A DNA stretch of 38,222 bases from Chara braunii (lineage: Eukaryota > Streptophyta > Charophyceae > Charales > Characeae): the NCBI GenBank assembly GCA_003427395.1, contig BFEA01000022.1, positions 1,443,944-1,482,165 of the forward strand, written 5' to 3'. Made by a program: the position numbers and the translations under genes. Position 1 is the first letter of the stretch, and each line of letters opens with the position of its first letter. The notes below the pieces were generated by a model that made no database searches, was not told the origin of the DNA, and was given only the letters and a program-made list of their open reading frames with translations. Below, one piece after another: positions 27,129 through 38,154 of this stretch.

Positions 27129-28861
27129 TGGTTCATATTGTGCTTCATTGGTTCTTCGCAATAGTTATTGGTGCTTCGCACAAGGTGTGGGGCAGTGATA
27201 AGGCATTGGCGTTGAACATTAGGTGGCCCAGTGTAGAGTGGGCGCGCTAGGGAGCTATGTGGTGACATACGGGGGTGTATGCTGGATGATGAGAGCTCGC
27301 TGATGTGGCATATTAAGCCGAGGTGGAACCACATTCTGCTGTTGGTTGTGCCGTATGCTGGATGATGAGAGCTCGCTGATGTGGCATATTAAGCCGAGGT
27401 GGAACCGCATTCTGCTGTTGATTGTGACGAGGCAAAGACCGGTCATCATAATTTCACGTCAGGGTGCCGGTGAGAAATCTGTGGTTGGGGGCAGCATTTA
27501 TGAGCTACGTTGCTCTCTTCCTTATCTACCCTCTTCATTGCTTCTTACCGTGAGGAAGTGAGTCTTGTCTCGAGAGTCCTCTCGATGTGAGGTGTCGCGA
27601 GCGCTCAACCTTGAAAGTCAACATTCTTCCTGGGCAGCAAGCTGGTGGGAGACGGGCGTAGCCTCTGAAGGGCCCTGGACGAAGCACTCGGGTCACGGTG
27701 TCGTGCGCATCGGCCCTCGCACGAGCGAGGGTCCTCCCGGCCATCCCTGTTTTTAGCCCACTTAGGCCTTGAATCCCGGGGCTTAGCAGCCGGGCGACAT
27801 TATTTTAAGTAGATTAGGCTTAACTTTAATATTCTCATGTCCGCATGTTCCTGCGGCTCCGAAAAAGCGAAAACATTGTCATTCACATTTGTTACTCCCG
27901 AACGCCACACTCGTCCGGACTAAAGTCTTGAAAAACTTTTAATCTCTCAGTCATAGGTCAGGTTTGAATAACTTTTGGCAACGTCAGTCTCATCAAGTCC
28001 TTCAATTTCAATGAAAAAGGTCAGACAACATCCGACATTGAAAAACCCCGGCAAATGCCCTTGTCATGGTTTTTGCCCCGACAACGGTCGCCATGCCAAC
28101 CCGCTGGGACTAGTACACGCATGCTTGGCAGCAAGTCCTTGGTTCCGCTGCTTGCACAATAGAGGTCGTGCAGGGGATGCCAGCCCTTTGGGACAGACGC
28201 TTACCAGCCGGTCTTTAAATATTTCTGGTTGGGGACTCGGTGTTGACTTTGGCTGTGATCGTCGTCCTGTCTGCGACGTTAAATGATTCCTGAGGAGATG
28301 GGGGCTCTCCTTAAATCCCTCCTGATCAGCCAGATCAAACCGGGTGGAAGGCTCGTTGCATGCGAGGATAAATAAAGTGCAGGGGCTGGCAGGTTCGACA
28401 TTGACTTGGGGCAGAGGGGTGGGCCGGATTGCACACTGTCAGACACGCTGCTCAACCAGGTGCTCATGACGTTCACACAAAGCGACCTATCAAGAAGGAC
28501 CCAGGAGGAGGGGGGATTCCGGTAACAGTTCACAATGGTTATAATTAGACAATCAGCCATCCAGTGTACATCTCCAACAGGGGATGTTATTTCTGTTTTA
28601 ATTATTTAGTTGTTACAGACTTGACTAACAACTGACAGACAGCTACACACAGACTAGGTCTTTGCTGCAATGCTATCTCTATTAGAGTAATCTAAAAATA
28701 AATTTAATATATCCTGTAGGACCTGGCATTAGTTGCAACTACATCACCTAACTGTTTCTGTTCAGGCCGACCGTAAGTAGTTGTGTATCATATGCGGTTG
28801 TGTGTCATGCTAAGGTAGGATTCAGTGTGGATTCTAGTTTAGATCACACACATTGTAGCTC
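27129..28861 (+). other. Ty3-D 5' leader
   Basis: About 1.7 kb between PBS and gag. Parts align to the Ty3-B leader (27480-27700 and 28260-28430). It holds a 76-bp tandem duplication (27277-27428). No protein frame is shared with Ty3-B, so it is taken as untranslated. Confidence 0.65.
27277..27428. repeat. 76-bp tandem duplication in the Ty3-D leader
   Basis: GTATGCTGGATGATGAGAGC begins at 27277 and 27353; both units continue to CATTCTGCTGTTG with few substitutions. Confidence 0.9.
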
Positions 28862-30446
28862 ATGAGTGAAGTCAGCAGTGAGGAGGAGGGAAGGCTAGTG
28901 CAACCTCTTAGGATCACACGGAGAACCGCTCTTAGTCAACCAATCACTTTCCAGGAGGTAGCTCTAGGGGAGGAAAGGAGACTACGAAGGGAAGCAAGGG
29001 AGAGGGTAGCAGCGAGGAGCATTAGGGACGCAGCAGCCAGCTTAGCGGCTGCGATGGCTACCGCCGCCTCTACGTCACAAACCTCTTTCCAGTCTTCTTC
29101 GTCAAGAGGAGGGCAGGGTGGATCGCGTGCAGTTAGTCGGTCTACTGGTTTGCAAGTCAGCCAGCAGAGTCCACTCACATCGGAGGATTTAGAAATCCGA
29201 CAGGCGAAAGAACTTCAGGATGCGCTGCAGCGGCAGTTGGACGAAGCAGCAGAGAGGAGAAGAAGAGCCATACTCAGAAAGGCTAGACTAGGAAGTAGAG
29301 TGCAGGAGCTAGGCAGACTGGAAGGGCTAGATGAGGCAGCATTAGACCCTGCTGTCCGTGTGCTGCGTAGTGCTTTACTATCATTGGCAGAAGTGCAGAA
29401 TGTCCAGCAGGAATTGCTGACCGAATTGGTGGCAGGCCAGAAGCAAATCCTGGCTGAACTTCGGGCTCCTTGTACAGTGGTGAGGCAGCCACAGTTTGTT
29501 GTAGCTCCCCCTGCGGGTGCGGGTCCTTCATCGATGCCGCAATCCACAGGGCCATCTTTCTCTCCTATGTTTGGCATGCCCCCTCCAAGTGTTTTAGTAG
29601 CAACTAGTGGTCCGGTTCATAGAGTCTCAGCCATACCATCTACGATAGTGGTAACTACAGTCCCACTGTCAAGCCAGGCCCGGGTTAGTGTGCAACAACC
29701 TGTTTCAGTGGCTATGCAGCCGCTGCAGCAAGCCCCTGGGCCCATGCAGCCTATGCAGTGGATGCCCAAGATTCCTCTGCTGAGTCCTAAACCTTTTTCT
29801 GGAGACAGGAAGAAGGATGAGGATTTGGACACCTGGGTAAGAATTGTGCCTACATATGTGAGGCATAAGCTTACAAGGCCAGAGCAAGAGGTTGTAGTTG
29901 CTGCGTCCTTTTTAAAAGGATCGACAACACGTTGGTTGAACGGGTTAGTGCAACAGCAGGGCTATGGTCAGAACTTTGCTGCATGGGCACAAGCGCAGAT
30001 ATTGGAACATTTCGTACAGACTGTGTACAGGAGGTGGCATGACCCTCAAGGGGCTCAGAAGGCCACCGACGCGATCAACAATCTGTGTGCCAAAAAGTAC
30101 AAGAATGTTCGCGAAGTCACAGACGCTGTAGAATGTCATATCTTATTTGAGATGCCTTCCATCAGAAGTCAGAACGAAACTGGTGAACGAAGCCTACATA
30201 GACCAACACAGCTTTGCTACATTCAGCAGGAAGGCCCTAGATATAGAGGCTAAGTTGGGATCCGCGCATCAGGTGGATTATTTGAGATGTCTTCCATCAG
30301 AAGTCAGAACGAAACTGGTGAACGAAGCCTACATAGACCAACACAGCTTTGCTACATTCAGCAGGAAGGCCCTAGATATAGAGGCCAAGTTGGGATCCGC
30401 GCATCAGGTGTCTCATGATGGTAGGAAGAGACTCCCTCAGGACTAG
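28862..30446 (+). pseudogene. Ty3-D gag (long open frame, then frameshift and in-frame duplication)
   Basis: ATG 28862 (MSEVSSEEEGRL) opens about 430 meaningful codons in frame 2. It has an Arg/Ala-rich N-terminus, a coiled-coil-like stretch (ELQDALQRQLDEAAERRRRA), a Val/Pro/Gln-rich linker, and the Retrotrans_gag core (LSPKPFSGDRKKDEDLDTWV; VVVAASFLKGSTTRWLNGLV; RRWHDPQGAQKATDAI). Near 30138 the coding moves to frame 3, where a 135-bp block (45 codons, RCLPSEVRTKLVNEAYIDQH) is tandemly duplicated, ending at TAG 30444-30446. It is the best-preserved gag in the window; the equivalent Ty3-B gag has several more breaks. Confidence 0.9.
30143..30412. repeat. 135-bp tandem duplication in gag (in frame)
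   Basis: TTATTTGAGATG(C/T)CTTCCATC starts at 30143 and 30278, and each unit ends near GCGCATCAGGTG. The period, 135 bp, is a multiple of three, so 45 codons are duplicated without changing the frame. Confidence 0.92.
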
Positions 30447-30523
30447 AAGAAAAAGGGTCAGTTAATGTTCGTTGACCACGATGGTCAAACAACGGAGATT
30501 GACGATTTCCAGACCTTGGGGAG

Positions 30524-30865
30524 GTGACAGAGCAGGATGGGGCCAGGGAGACTTCGGATGGGAGAGTCGTGGCGCCTATCAAAGAAAAGGCTAGGGGGAT
30601 CGCGAAGAAGAAGGTAGTACGATCCACGGGTCAGGGCGACCAAGGGACACACGCATGGGTGAAACTTGGTTTAGATTACGAGGTGTGGAGGGACCGAGTT
30701 GCCAGGGGCACATGCATGAACTGTGGAAACTATGGCCACATGTCACGGACATGCCGAAGCAAAAAGGTCACAACGAAGGTAGCATCACCAACAGTGGTGG
30801 GCTTATCTTCGAACTCTGGCCGTGCTTCTGCGAGCACTTCGCAGGGAAACTCCACGGGCCAGTAG
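30524..30865 (+). pseudogene. Ty3-D nucleocapsid part with CCHC knuckle
   Basis: Frame 2, basic (KEKARGIAKKKVVRSTGQG), then CMNCGNYGHMSRTC, a clean Cx2Cx4Hx4C zinc knuckle near 30715-30756. It is the C-terminal end of gag, separated from the capsid part by a frameshift, and overlaps the start of the protease frame. Confidence 0.88.
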
Positions 30866-30899
30866 GAGTGTTAGCCGCTCTTACTCGCGCTGAAGTCCT

Positions 30900-31569
30900 A
30901 ACGTTGCCTTCCCCACTTCAGGTGCTGGCCAAGGCTAGTGACCCATACATCGCCCCGCAGACACATTCAGACCCACCGACACTCTGTTCGAGAGATGTGT
31001 TTGAGGCCCTAGAAGAGTTAGAAACTGAGTGGTCAGGGAAGGACCCCAGGGACTCTTGGGCGATGATCAGTAGAGGTCCAAAGGGTGAACATTTCGTGGT
31101 AGAAGTATATGTAGGTGGCCGCAAGGTTGGCTCCTTCGCAGACATAGGCTCTACACGAAACTTCATCAGCCGTGCTTGTGTGGATAGACTGCGCTTGGGG
31201 GACCAAGTGCAGCGGCTTAGCAGAACCGTAGCTTCTACGGTAGCCAACAAGCACCAAATGGTGGTAAAGGATTATGTCAAGGACATAGTCTGCACCTTCT
31301 CCTATGAAGGAGGGGAAGTGAGCCACAAGATCTCCTTCCTGGTTAGCGACGAACTGCCCTTTGATATGCTATTAGGCATGTATTACCTCGAGGTTTCTCA
31401 ACCTCAGTTTGATTGGGATAGAAAGGTGTTGATACACAAGCTTCCAAACGGTAGGACCGTTAGACTGCAAAAGTATAAAGCTAGCAGTCTAGTGGAAAAC
31501 TATGGTTGCATGTGTGCCCCCTCTTTTTATAACTACTATAAACAGAATCGCGAGGCGGGCATGTACTAA
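30900..31569 (+). pseudogene. Ty3-D aspartic protease
   Basis: In frame 1: HFVVEVYVGGRKVGSFADIG, then STRNFISRACVDRL, LVSDELPFDMLLGMYYLEVS and QPQFDWDRKVL. The catalytic triplet reads D-I-G instead of D-[ST]-G, a Thr-to-Ile-type change likely to impair activity. The frame meets TAA at 31567-31569, where Ty3-B has a Leu codon; the same frame continues after it into RT. It corresponds closely to the Ty3-B frame at 11913-12572. Confidence 0.87.
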
Positions 31570-32907
31570 GTTTCTGTCTCTGAGAAAGGGGAGGCCGTTA
31601 AATCACCCCCAGAGATAGAATCAGTCGTCGCTCAATATTCAGACCTTTTTTAGGAGCCCACAGGCGTGGTAGAAAGGGAGGTTGTCCATGCAATAGAGGT
31701 TGTCCCAGGTAGTAAGGTGCCTAGAGGACGAATCTATAGGATGTCTCCTGCGGAGTTGGATGAGCTCCGCCACCAGCTTAAGGAGCTCACAAAGAAGGGA
31801 TGGATACGGCCTAGTACCTCACCTTATGGCGCTCCAGTACTATTCGTACCTAAGAAGGGAGGTACCCTGAGGATGTGCATTGACTATAGGGGTCTCAATG
31901 CCATCACGATTAAAAACGCAAAACCCCTACCCCGCATCGACGACCTATTGGATAGAGTGCAGGGATGTCGGTACTTTACTAAGATAGATCTAAAGTCCGG
32001 ATACCACCAAATTGCCATTAGATCGGAGGACCAACACAAAACCGCATTCCAGACCAGGTACGGTCTGTACGAGTTTGTGGTGATGCCCTTTGGCCTATGC
32101 AATGCACCTGGGACATTCCAGCAGGCAATGAATAGGATCTTTAGTAAGACTGCAGAGGAGCACGCTGAGCACCTGAATACAGTGTTGGGTCTCCTAAGAC
32201 AGCACCAGTACAAGATTAACTTGGAGAAATGTGAGTTCGGTCGCACCAAGATCTTGTACCTGGGTTATGAAATTTCAGCAGATGGGTTGAGGCCAGAAGT
32301 TGCGAAGGTGGCCAGCATACATGACTGGCCCAGACCTCAGACTGTTACTGAGGTCAGATCGTTCTTGGGGATGACAGGCTATTATCGTCCTTTTGTGAAA
32401 AACTATAATACGGTAGCCTCCCCATTAACAGATCTAACTCGACTCGACACCCCTTGGGAGTGGACTGAAGAGTGTGAGGCAAGCTCTAAGAAATTGAAGT
32501 ATGCTCTAACGCACTATGAAGTTCTCAAGCTTCCATATCCTGACAAACCGTTTGTTGTGACCACAGACGCCAGCCAATATGGCATAGGCGCGGTCCTTGC
32601 GCAACAGGAGGGGCCAAAGTTGAGACCGGTAGAGTACATGTGTAAAAAGATGCCTTCTCATAAGTTAGCTAAGTCCACATATGAGAGAGAGTTCTACGCC
32701 CTGTACAAAGCGCTAGTTCATTGGAGACACTACCTCCTAGGAAAATTCTTCTATGTGAGGTCTGACCATGAGACTTTGCGCTGGATTAAGATACAGCCTG
32801 TACTATCTGACGCACTCAAAAGATGGATTCAAGTGATAGACATGTATGACTATCAACTTGATCCTATCAAGGGTACGTATAACAAAGTGGCTGATGCACT
32901 ATCATGA
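31570..32907 (+). pseudogene. Ty3-D reverse transcriptase and RNase H, YLDD segment deleted in frame
   Basis: The same frame as the protease, with a TAG near 31651, then 413 codons open from 31666. RT motifs: [47 protein letters not shown] and MPFGLCNAPGTFQQAMNRIF. Right after RIF (about 32142) comes SKTAEEHAEH; by comparison with Ty3-B, 18 residues holding the catalytic Y-L-[DN]-D box are gone (54 bp, in frame). RNase H is complete: VVTTDASQYGIGAVLAQ, YEREFYALYKAL, VRSDHETLRW and KVADALS. The frame ends at TGA 32905-32907, probably a former CGA, since coding continues beyond. Confidence 0.93.
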
Positions 32908-34448
32908 AGGGCAGACTATTTTGGCGCGCTAGTCACTGAGTTTGGCGTGTTTGACGAACTCACTCGATCACTGGTGGAAGCCTATCAGGGAGATCCAGTT
33001 ATGTCAGAGATCTCCATAGATTCCAAGCAAAGGACAAAAAGACTTTGGACGAATTTACGATGGTAGATGGCTTGCTGTTTCTCGAGAAGGCAGGGAATAA
33101 AAGACTATGTGTCGCTAATAGTGAGTCTTTGCGTAGTCTATTTTTAGGAGAATGTCATGATGCAACTGGTCATTTTGGCTATAGGAAGACATCAGCGAAC
33201 TTAGCCCAGAGATTCTATGATGGAAGATGCGAAACGCTATGTTGAAACATGCCAAGTTTGTCAAAGGGACAAACCTAGGACTCAGGCACCGCTTGGGCTC
33301 ATCAAGCCCTTGCCGATTCCTGAAGGTCCTGGTCAGAGTGTGTCCATGGACTTCATGGATACTCTTGTGATCAGTAAGTCCGGCAAAAGGCACATCTTCG
33401 TAGTAGTGGACCGCTTTACTAAGTATGCAAGACTAATCGCTATGCCAGAAACTGCTAGAACTGACTTTGTCATCAAACTATTCATGGACAATGGGGTAAG
33501 GGACTTCGGTCTATCTACGTCTATCGTTAGTGATAGGGATGTAAGGTTCACGAGTGAACTGTGGCAGTCTACTGCTGAACAAATGGGCACAAAGCTCCAA
33601 ATGACGTCAGGGAATGTAAAATGGCCAGACAGAGCAGATGAACCGGGTAGTGCAGCACCTGCTTCGACATTATATTAAGTCAAGTCAGGATGACTGGGAC
33701 GAGAAGTTACCTCTCGTCACCAGCCTGTACAACAATGTTGTACACAGTACCACCGGTATGACTCCCAACCAGCTACATCTTGGTTGGAAGCCCAAATCTG
33801 CGCTTGACTTTCTGCTACCAGAAAGAAAACCCACGACAACACCTGGCAGCATAGAGTTTGCTGTCCAGTATGAACAGATGCTGCAGCAGGCCGTTGAACA
33901 TATTAGGAAATCTCAGGAAGCAATGATTGCATCTGAGAATAAACATAGACGACCTTCTAACTTTCAGGTAGGCGAGAGAGTCTGGGTTAAGTCCGTTGAG
34001 CTTGGTCAAGAGTTAGGCATATCCCGCAAGCTAATGCCACAGTACTTTGGGCCCTGGGAGATCTTAGATATTGTAGGAGATCAACCAGATGGTCCTTCAT
34101 ATGTAATCCGCATCCCACCTCACTTGCGTACTTACCCTGTGTTCCATGCCTCCATGTTAGCACCTTTTGCTGCCACTGAGCAATTTCCCTCCAGAAGATC
34201 AATGCTGCCCCCAACCATGGACGACGAAGTGGACATGGACCAGATCATTGAGCAACGAGTGATGCCTGTTCCTCGACCATCAGGCAGAGGGCGCCCTCCT
34301 AAGCCGTGAATGCAGTGTTGTGTGAGCTTCAGACATCATCTAGATCCTAAGGAGGATCGCTGGTTCACACGAGAAGAACTCGTGAGAACAGCACCTCAAG
34401 TGATTGCAGGCTACGAAAGAGCACTCAAAGGAAAGATGCCTGCAGAAT
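32908..34448 (+). pseudogene. Ty3-D integrase and chromodomain (three frames)
   Basis: The N-terminal part after the TGA (YFGALVTEFGVFDELTRSLV) leads to the zinc finger GECHDATGHFGYRKTSAN at about 33150. A deletion removes the FWWPTMM segment near 33215. Frame 1 (33217-33678) has CQVCQRDKPRT, the first Asp (FVVVDRFTKY) and the second (IVSDRDVRF). A small deletion near 33615 shifts to frame 2, where NGQTEQMNRVV carries the Glu (33632), and the SH3-like part (WVKSVELGQELGISRKLMPQ) and RPSGRGRPPKP follow to a TGA near 34307. The chromodomain end DPKEDRWFTREEL continues to about 34448. All three DDE codons exist, but not in one frame. Confidence 0.92.
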
Positions 34449-34477
34449 AAGAGACTTCTCAGAGGACTCACAAAGTA

Positions 34478-34490
34478 AAGGAGGAGGGAA
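34478..34490 (+). promoter_or_regulatory. Polypurine tract of Ty3-D
   Basis: AAGGAGGAGGGAA directly precedes the LTR start TGCGAGG, as in Ty3-A. Confidence 0.82.
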
Positions 34491-35522
34491 TGCGAGGATC
34501 AGGGTCCTCGGTAGGCCTAAGGGGCCCTGTTTGCAGCATTGCCCGCCCTAAGTGAAGGCGGAGGTGCCCGCCCTAAGTGAAGGCGGGCCTAACATATCGC
34601 AAGAGGCCGTCGACTGTCAATTTCATATTTGGGGTCCAGGCAGTTGCGACGCGCCAGTTGGTTGAGAGAAACTCAAGTCGGGCAACAAAGACATTTCCAC
34701 GGCCCTCCGGGCATTTCCAAAGAATGCAGGCCCTAGGCGTGATTCGCAGCCTCATACAGAGACAGTTGGGCGCCCAACCGAACGAGGCCCAACAGCCCAG
34801 TAGCTGCTGTACACAGGCAGCCTCCTGGGGCCTTCCGGAAGCTTCTGGGCCCAGGCCAGTGCAGCCAGGATGCGCGAAGCAGGCCAGCTCTTTCCATAAA
34901 GGAAAGAGCTCTCCCCGGCCAGAGGGATTGAGGCACTCGCATGCTAGCGGCAGCGCTGCTGGAGCAAGAGCTCGCGGCTGCTGGCTGGCGCTGAGAGGCG
35001 AGGTGCAGCACGTGTGGTCGTGCAGGGAAGAAGGGCGCTGCTGAGGGCAGCGCGATAGCCCAGCCACCATAGCTGGTGGGCTTGGTCTACAGTGAGGCGC
35101 AGGGGTGGTCTTCGGGTGTAAGAGAGGACAGACGTGAGAGTAAAGACAGGGGATAGGTGAAGGATGATGATGATGATGATGTGAGGGCACTTACCTTGTA
35201 TTGGCGATGGTCTGCATGGGCGACATCTTCAAGTACTTCGGGTTGCTGCTGATGTCAACAGTTGCATTGTCAATTAGTAGGCTGTAGTAGCTGTGTTACG
35301 AGTAGGCTGGGTGCTGAGCGCTAAGTAGGAGAGTGAAGGGACTGGACTCTTGTGTTGACGAGGAGAGAGTATGCTCTCCATGACATTGGTTTTCAGTACT
35401 ACGAACCTCCGTTGGTGTATTATTGGTGCAATGCTGCTCTTTGGACACGGTGTGACTATCTGGCTTTCAATGTGATGGTGTAATCTGGAATTGTCATCTC
35501 GCTGTTGCTTATTTTCCTTGCA
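34491..35522 (+). repeat. 3' LTR of Ty3-D (1032 bp)
   Basis: It starts TGCGAGGATC after the PPT and ends TTTTCCTTGCA. Its last 180 bp or so match the truncated 5' LTR. CGCCCTAAGTGAAGGCGG(A/G) is duplicated near 34547-34585. It resembles the Ty3-A and Ty3-B LTRs at the start (TGCGAGG, CCCTAAGTGAAGGC) and at the end. Confidence 0.9.
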
Positions 35523-35529
35523 GATGGCA

Positions 35530-36365
35530 GTAAAAACTGATGGCTGGGAGAAGGACGAGGGAGGAGATGAACGGTGGCAGAGGGAGGAGGGAGGAGGGAG
35601 GAAGTGACAGATGGCGGTTAAAAATGGCGGAGGGAGGAAGGAGTGGATGGTGGTTGTTGGAGGGAGGAGGAAGGAAATGAAAGATGGCGGTTGAAAATGG
35701 CGGAGGGAGGAGGGAGGGCACCCGGTTGGTGGAGCGGACGAGGGAGGAGATGAACGATGGAGGAGGGAGGAGGGAGGAGATGGAAGATGGTGGAGGGAGG
35801 AGGGAGGGGATGACGGAGGGAGGACGCCGAAGATGGGAGAGGAAGATGATGGCGGGAGGTGGAGGGGATGGAGGAAGATGGGGGAGAAAGAAGATGGCGA
35901 GAGGTGGAGCGGATGAGGGAAGTTGGGTTGACGTGGAGGGAGGAAGGACGGGAGACGGCAGAGGGAGGAAGGAGGAGGTTGTGGAGAGATGATGGCGGGA
36001 GGTGGAGGGAACGAGGGAAGTTTGGTTGAGGTGGAGGCGGAGGCGGAGCCGTTAAAACTAGTGGAACGTGGCAGGGACGATGGGAAGGGAAGAAGATAGT
36101 GGGAAGAGGAGGCGGTAGATTGTGGTGGGAGGAGGGAGGAGGTGCAAGATGGTGGAGGGAGGAGGAGGCGGTAGATTGTGGTGGGAGGAGGGAGGAGGTG
36201 CAAGATGGTGGAGGAAGGAAGGAGGAGGTGGAAGATTGAGGAGGAAGATGACTACGGGGGGTGTAGTGGATAGTGGAAGTATGACGGGGAGGGAGTCGAA
36301 TGATGGCTGGTGGTGGAGGGGATGGACGATAGCGTAGATGTCGACGGGTGGAGAAAGGAGAGCCG
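35530..36365. repeat. Purine-rich GGAGGRAGATGG minisatellite
   Basis: More than 800 bp of irregular GGAGGGAGGA and GATGGCGG repeats. One clear longer duplication is GGAGGAGGCGGTAGATTGTG (about 36100-36200). The minus strand is open for hundreds of codons of Pro/Ser/His-rich low-complexity sequence; I treat this as an effect of composition, not a gene. The dense G-runs could form G-quadruplexes. Confidence 0.8.
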
Positions 36366-36384
36366 CCATGAAATAATTGGCACA

Positions 36385-37044
36385 ATGCAAAAAAAAAAAA
36401 AAAGAAAAAAAAAAAAGGTGGGATGACGTGAGATGTGTATATATATGTATATTATATGTATAGAGAGAGAGAGAGAGGGGCTGGTGGCCACCCACCTGAT
36501 CGACGCCGCCCGCTGCTGCTCCCCTCGACGTGAGCTCCTGTGCTCTCCTTGCTGTCGTCTCCCTGCACCACTCCACTCTCCTTGCACCACTGACAGTGTC
36601 CCTCCACTCTCCCTCCACCCCTCCTCCACTCTCCTCCACACCCCTCGTCTCCCTCTTCCTCTACAAAGTCTTCCAGGCGATGGCAATGGCACGGTGGCCA
36701 CGGGCAGCGTCACGCGGCGGCTTGACGTCAGGGCCGACGAGCTAACTTCGAAATACTTCTTTGAATTCGAAGTTGGCTCGTGAGTGCCAAGAGAAAGAAG
36801 GGCGCCATTTTTTTTTCCCCGGTTTCCGGGCCGGGGCGGGGGCTGCAAAAAGAATCACGCGGCGTTTGGATTATTTTTCGGGGGGGGGGGGGGGGGGGAA
36901 GAACCGGTACTCCTTGACGGGCCAATTTGTTTTTTGGGGAGAGCTGTATTTTTTGTGGTGCGGCGCCTCCGGTGTGCGCGCACCCTGCGCTGTGCGGCTT
37001 GCGCCGCATGTGCACGACGCCGCACATCGTGATGCGCCACAGGT
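36385..37044. mobile_element. Second copy of the hAT-like element (left end unclear)
   Basis: The right end GATGCGCCACAGGTATG corresponds to the inverted repeat of the 25962-26751 copy (CATAcctGtGGCGCAtCA on the other strand). Shared layout: A-run, GT/GA microsatellite, Gly/Ala/Cys-type GC-rich DNA, a central 16-bp-arm hairpin (36737-36781), homopolymer G (19 G, 36880-36898), and TATTTTTTGTGGTGCGG near the right end. The left terminus is not recognisable near 36370-36385 and no TSD is confirmed. No transposase is encoded. Confidence 0.62.
36737..36781. repeat. Central inverted repeat of the second hAT-like copy
   Basis: Arms ACGAGCTAACTTCGAA (36737-36752) and TTCGAAGTTGGCTCGT (36766-36781) pair at 15 of 16 positions around a 13-nt loop. 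The core TTCGAA/GAATTCGAA resembles the hairpin at 26458-26493, though the arm sequences differ. Confidence 0.85.
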
Positions 37045-38052
37045 ATGGAAAGTATCCATCAATGTCATCGAAGATAGATCCTCCTTCGGGCATCTCCCCT
37101 TTGTCCACCTCAGCGTACAGTATCCCAAGGACGAGTTTGGCGATTACCGATCACAACATAGTGCCATGTAGGCATAGATCTCCTATGAAGACGTCACAGC
37201 AGCGCGCAATGTTGACGACAATAATTAGGTAAGTTTCTCCCACCCTCACAACCAATCTCACAGCCCTGATCTCCCGCCTTGTCAATAACCCAATGTGTCG
37301 AAGACAATGTGGCAAGTGCCTCGTCAGTGCCTCAGTCTCCAGCTGGCGCCAAGAGCAGGGAGGTGCCAGCAACGCGATGCAGCAGTCTCGCGTCGTCGTC
37401 ACACACAATGCAAGCGTAATGCCAGCGTCTAGCCAGCGTCATGCGAGCGTCGAGCAGCAAGTGCAAGACTGAATGTCAATGAGCAGGGGCTGGGTCAATA
37501 TGTAGTGTTGACGCAGATTGACCAGCCTCTGGTCTCTCAGATACGAGGGCTCAGATTGACCCGTAGTCAATGGCCTGGATCTCATGCAGTTGCAGACTTC
37601 CACTTGGATCAGATTCTGCTTGGATACCTGCGTACAGCCAAATGTGTGTGTCTGATCGGTGCCTGGACTGGGTCCATGTAGACTTTGACTCGTGAGCCTC
37701 AATTTCTGAGATACAGTCGACCATCGACTTTCTTTGGTCAACTGTTGGGCACAGGGCCTCTCAAGCCTCATTTTGGGGCGTTGTTTGGATATGGTCTGGC
37801 ACAGGGCCTTGCTGTGGCCTGTGGGCAGCCCCTGGCTGATGACAATACACTATGTTTTGTCGAAAAATAAACTGACCAACTTTTGCCTCAGGGTCACAAG
37901 AAAATTATTTACCAAATTTAAAATAAAATTAAAAGTTAAAAATATATATATTGTCAAGCAGAGCTGCCCGGTAAACCGTAGGCAGAGAGGGAGAAGAGGG
38001 TAACAAACGAGGGCCTGTGACAAACTGTTTGGTCGGAGTTTCATTTATATAT
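37045..38052. other. No recognised gene
   Basis: Short frames only. It includes an AT-rich stretch at 37865-37955. CACAGGGCCT occurs twice (37749, 37800) within similar context. No LTR, RNA gene or domain is recognised. Confidence 0.45.
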
Positions 38053-38154
38053 CATACTTGCGGCTCGTAGATGAAGTGCACTTCGCGGTGCGAGGTGTGC
38101 TAATCGCAAATGCGCAGGGAAAAAAAAAGAAGGAACCGTGATGTGTGTATACAC

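Larger units (their letters stand above)
26932..35522 (+). mobile_element. Ty3-D: nearly full-length chromodomain Ty3/gypsy element
   Basis: Order: truncated 5' LTR (26932-27113), PBS, leader, gag, zinc knuckle, protease, RT-RNase H, integrase, PPT and complete 3' LTR (34491-35522). It is of the Ty3-A/B family. The 5' LTR keeps only its last 180 bp or so, joined to unrelated sequence on its left. Within the retained part the LTRs are very similar, noticeably closer than the two Ty3-B LTRs, suggesting a younger insertion. Point stops, frameshifts and an RT active-site deletion inactivate it. Confidence 0.92.

Noticed and set aside
35274-36848. Overlapping minus-strand open frames (309, 255, 198, 193 codons) rich in Pro, Ser and His
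   Set aside because: They are the complement of the GGAGG minisatellite. Several frames are open at once, as expected for short repeats and not for a gene.
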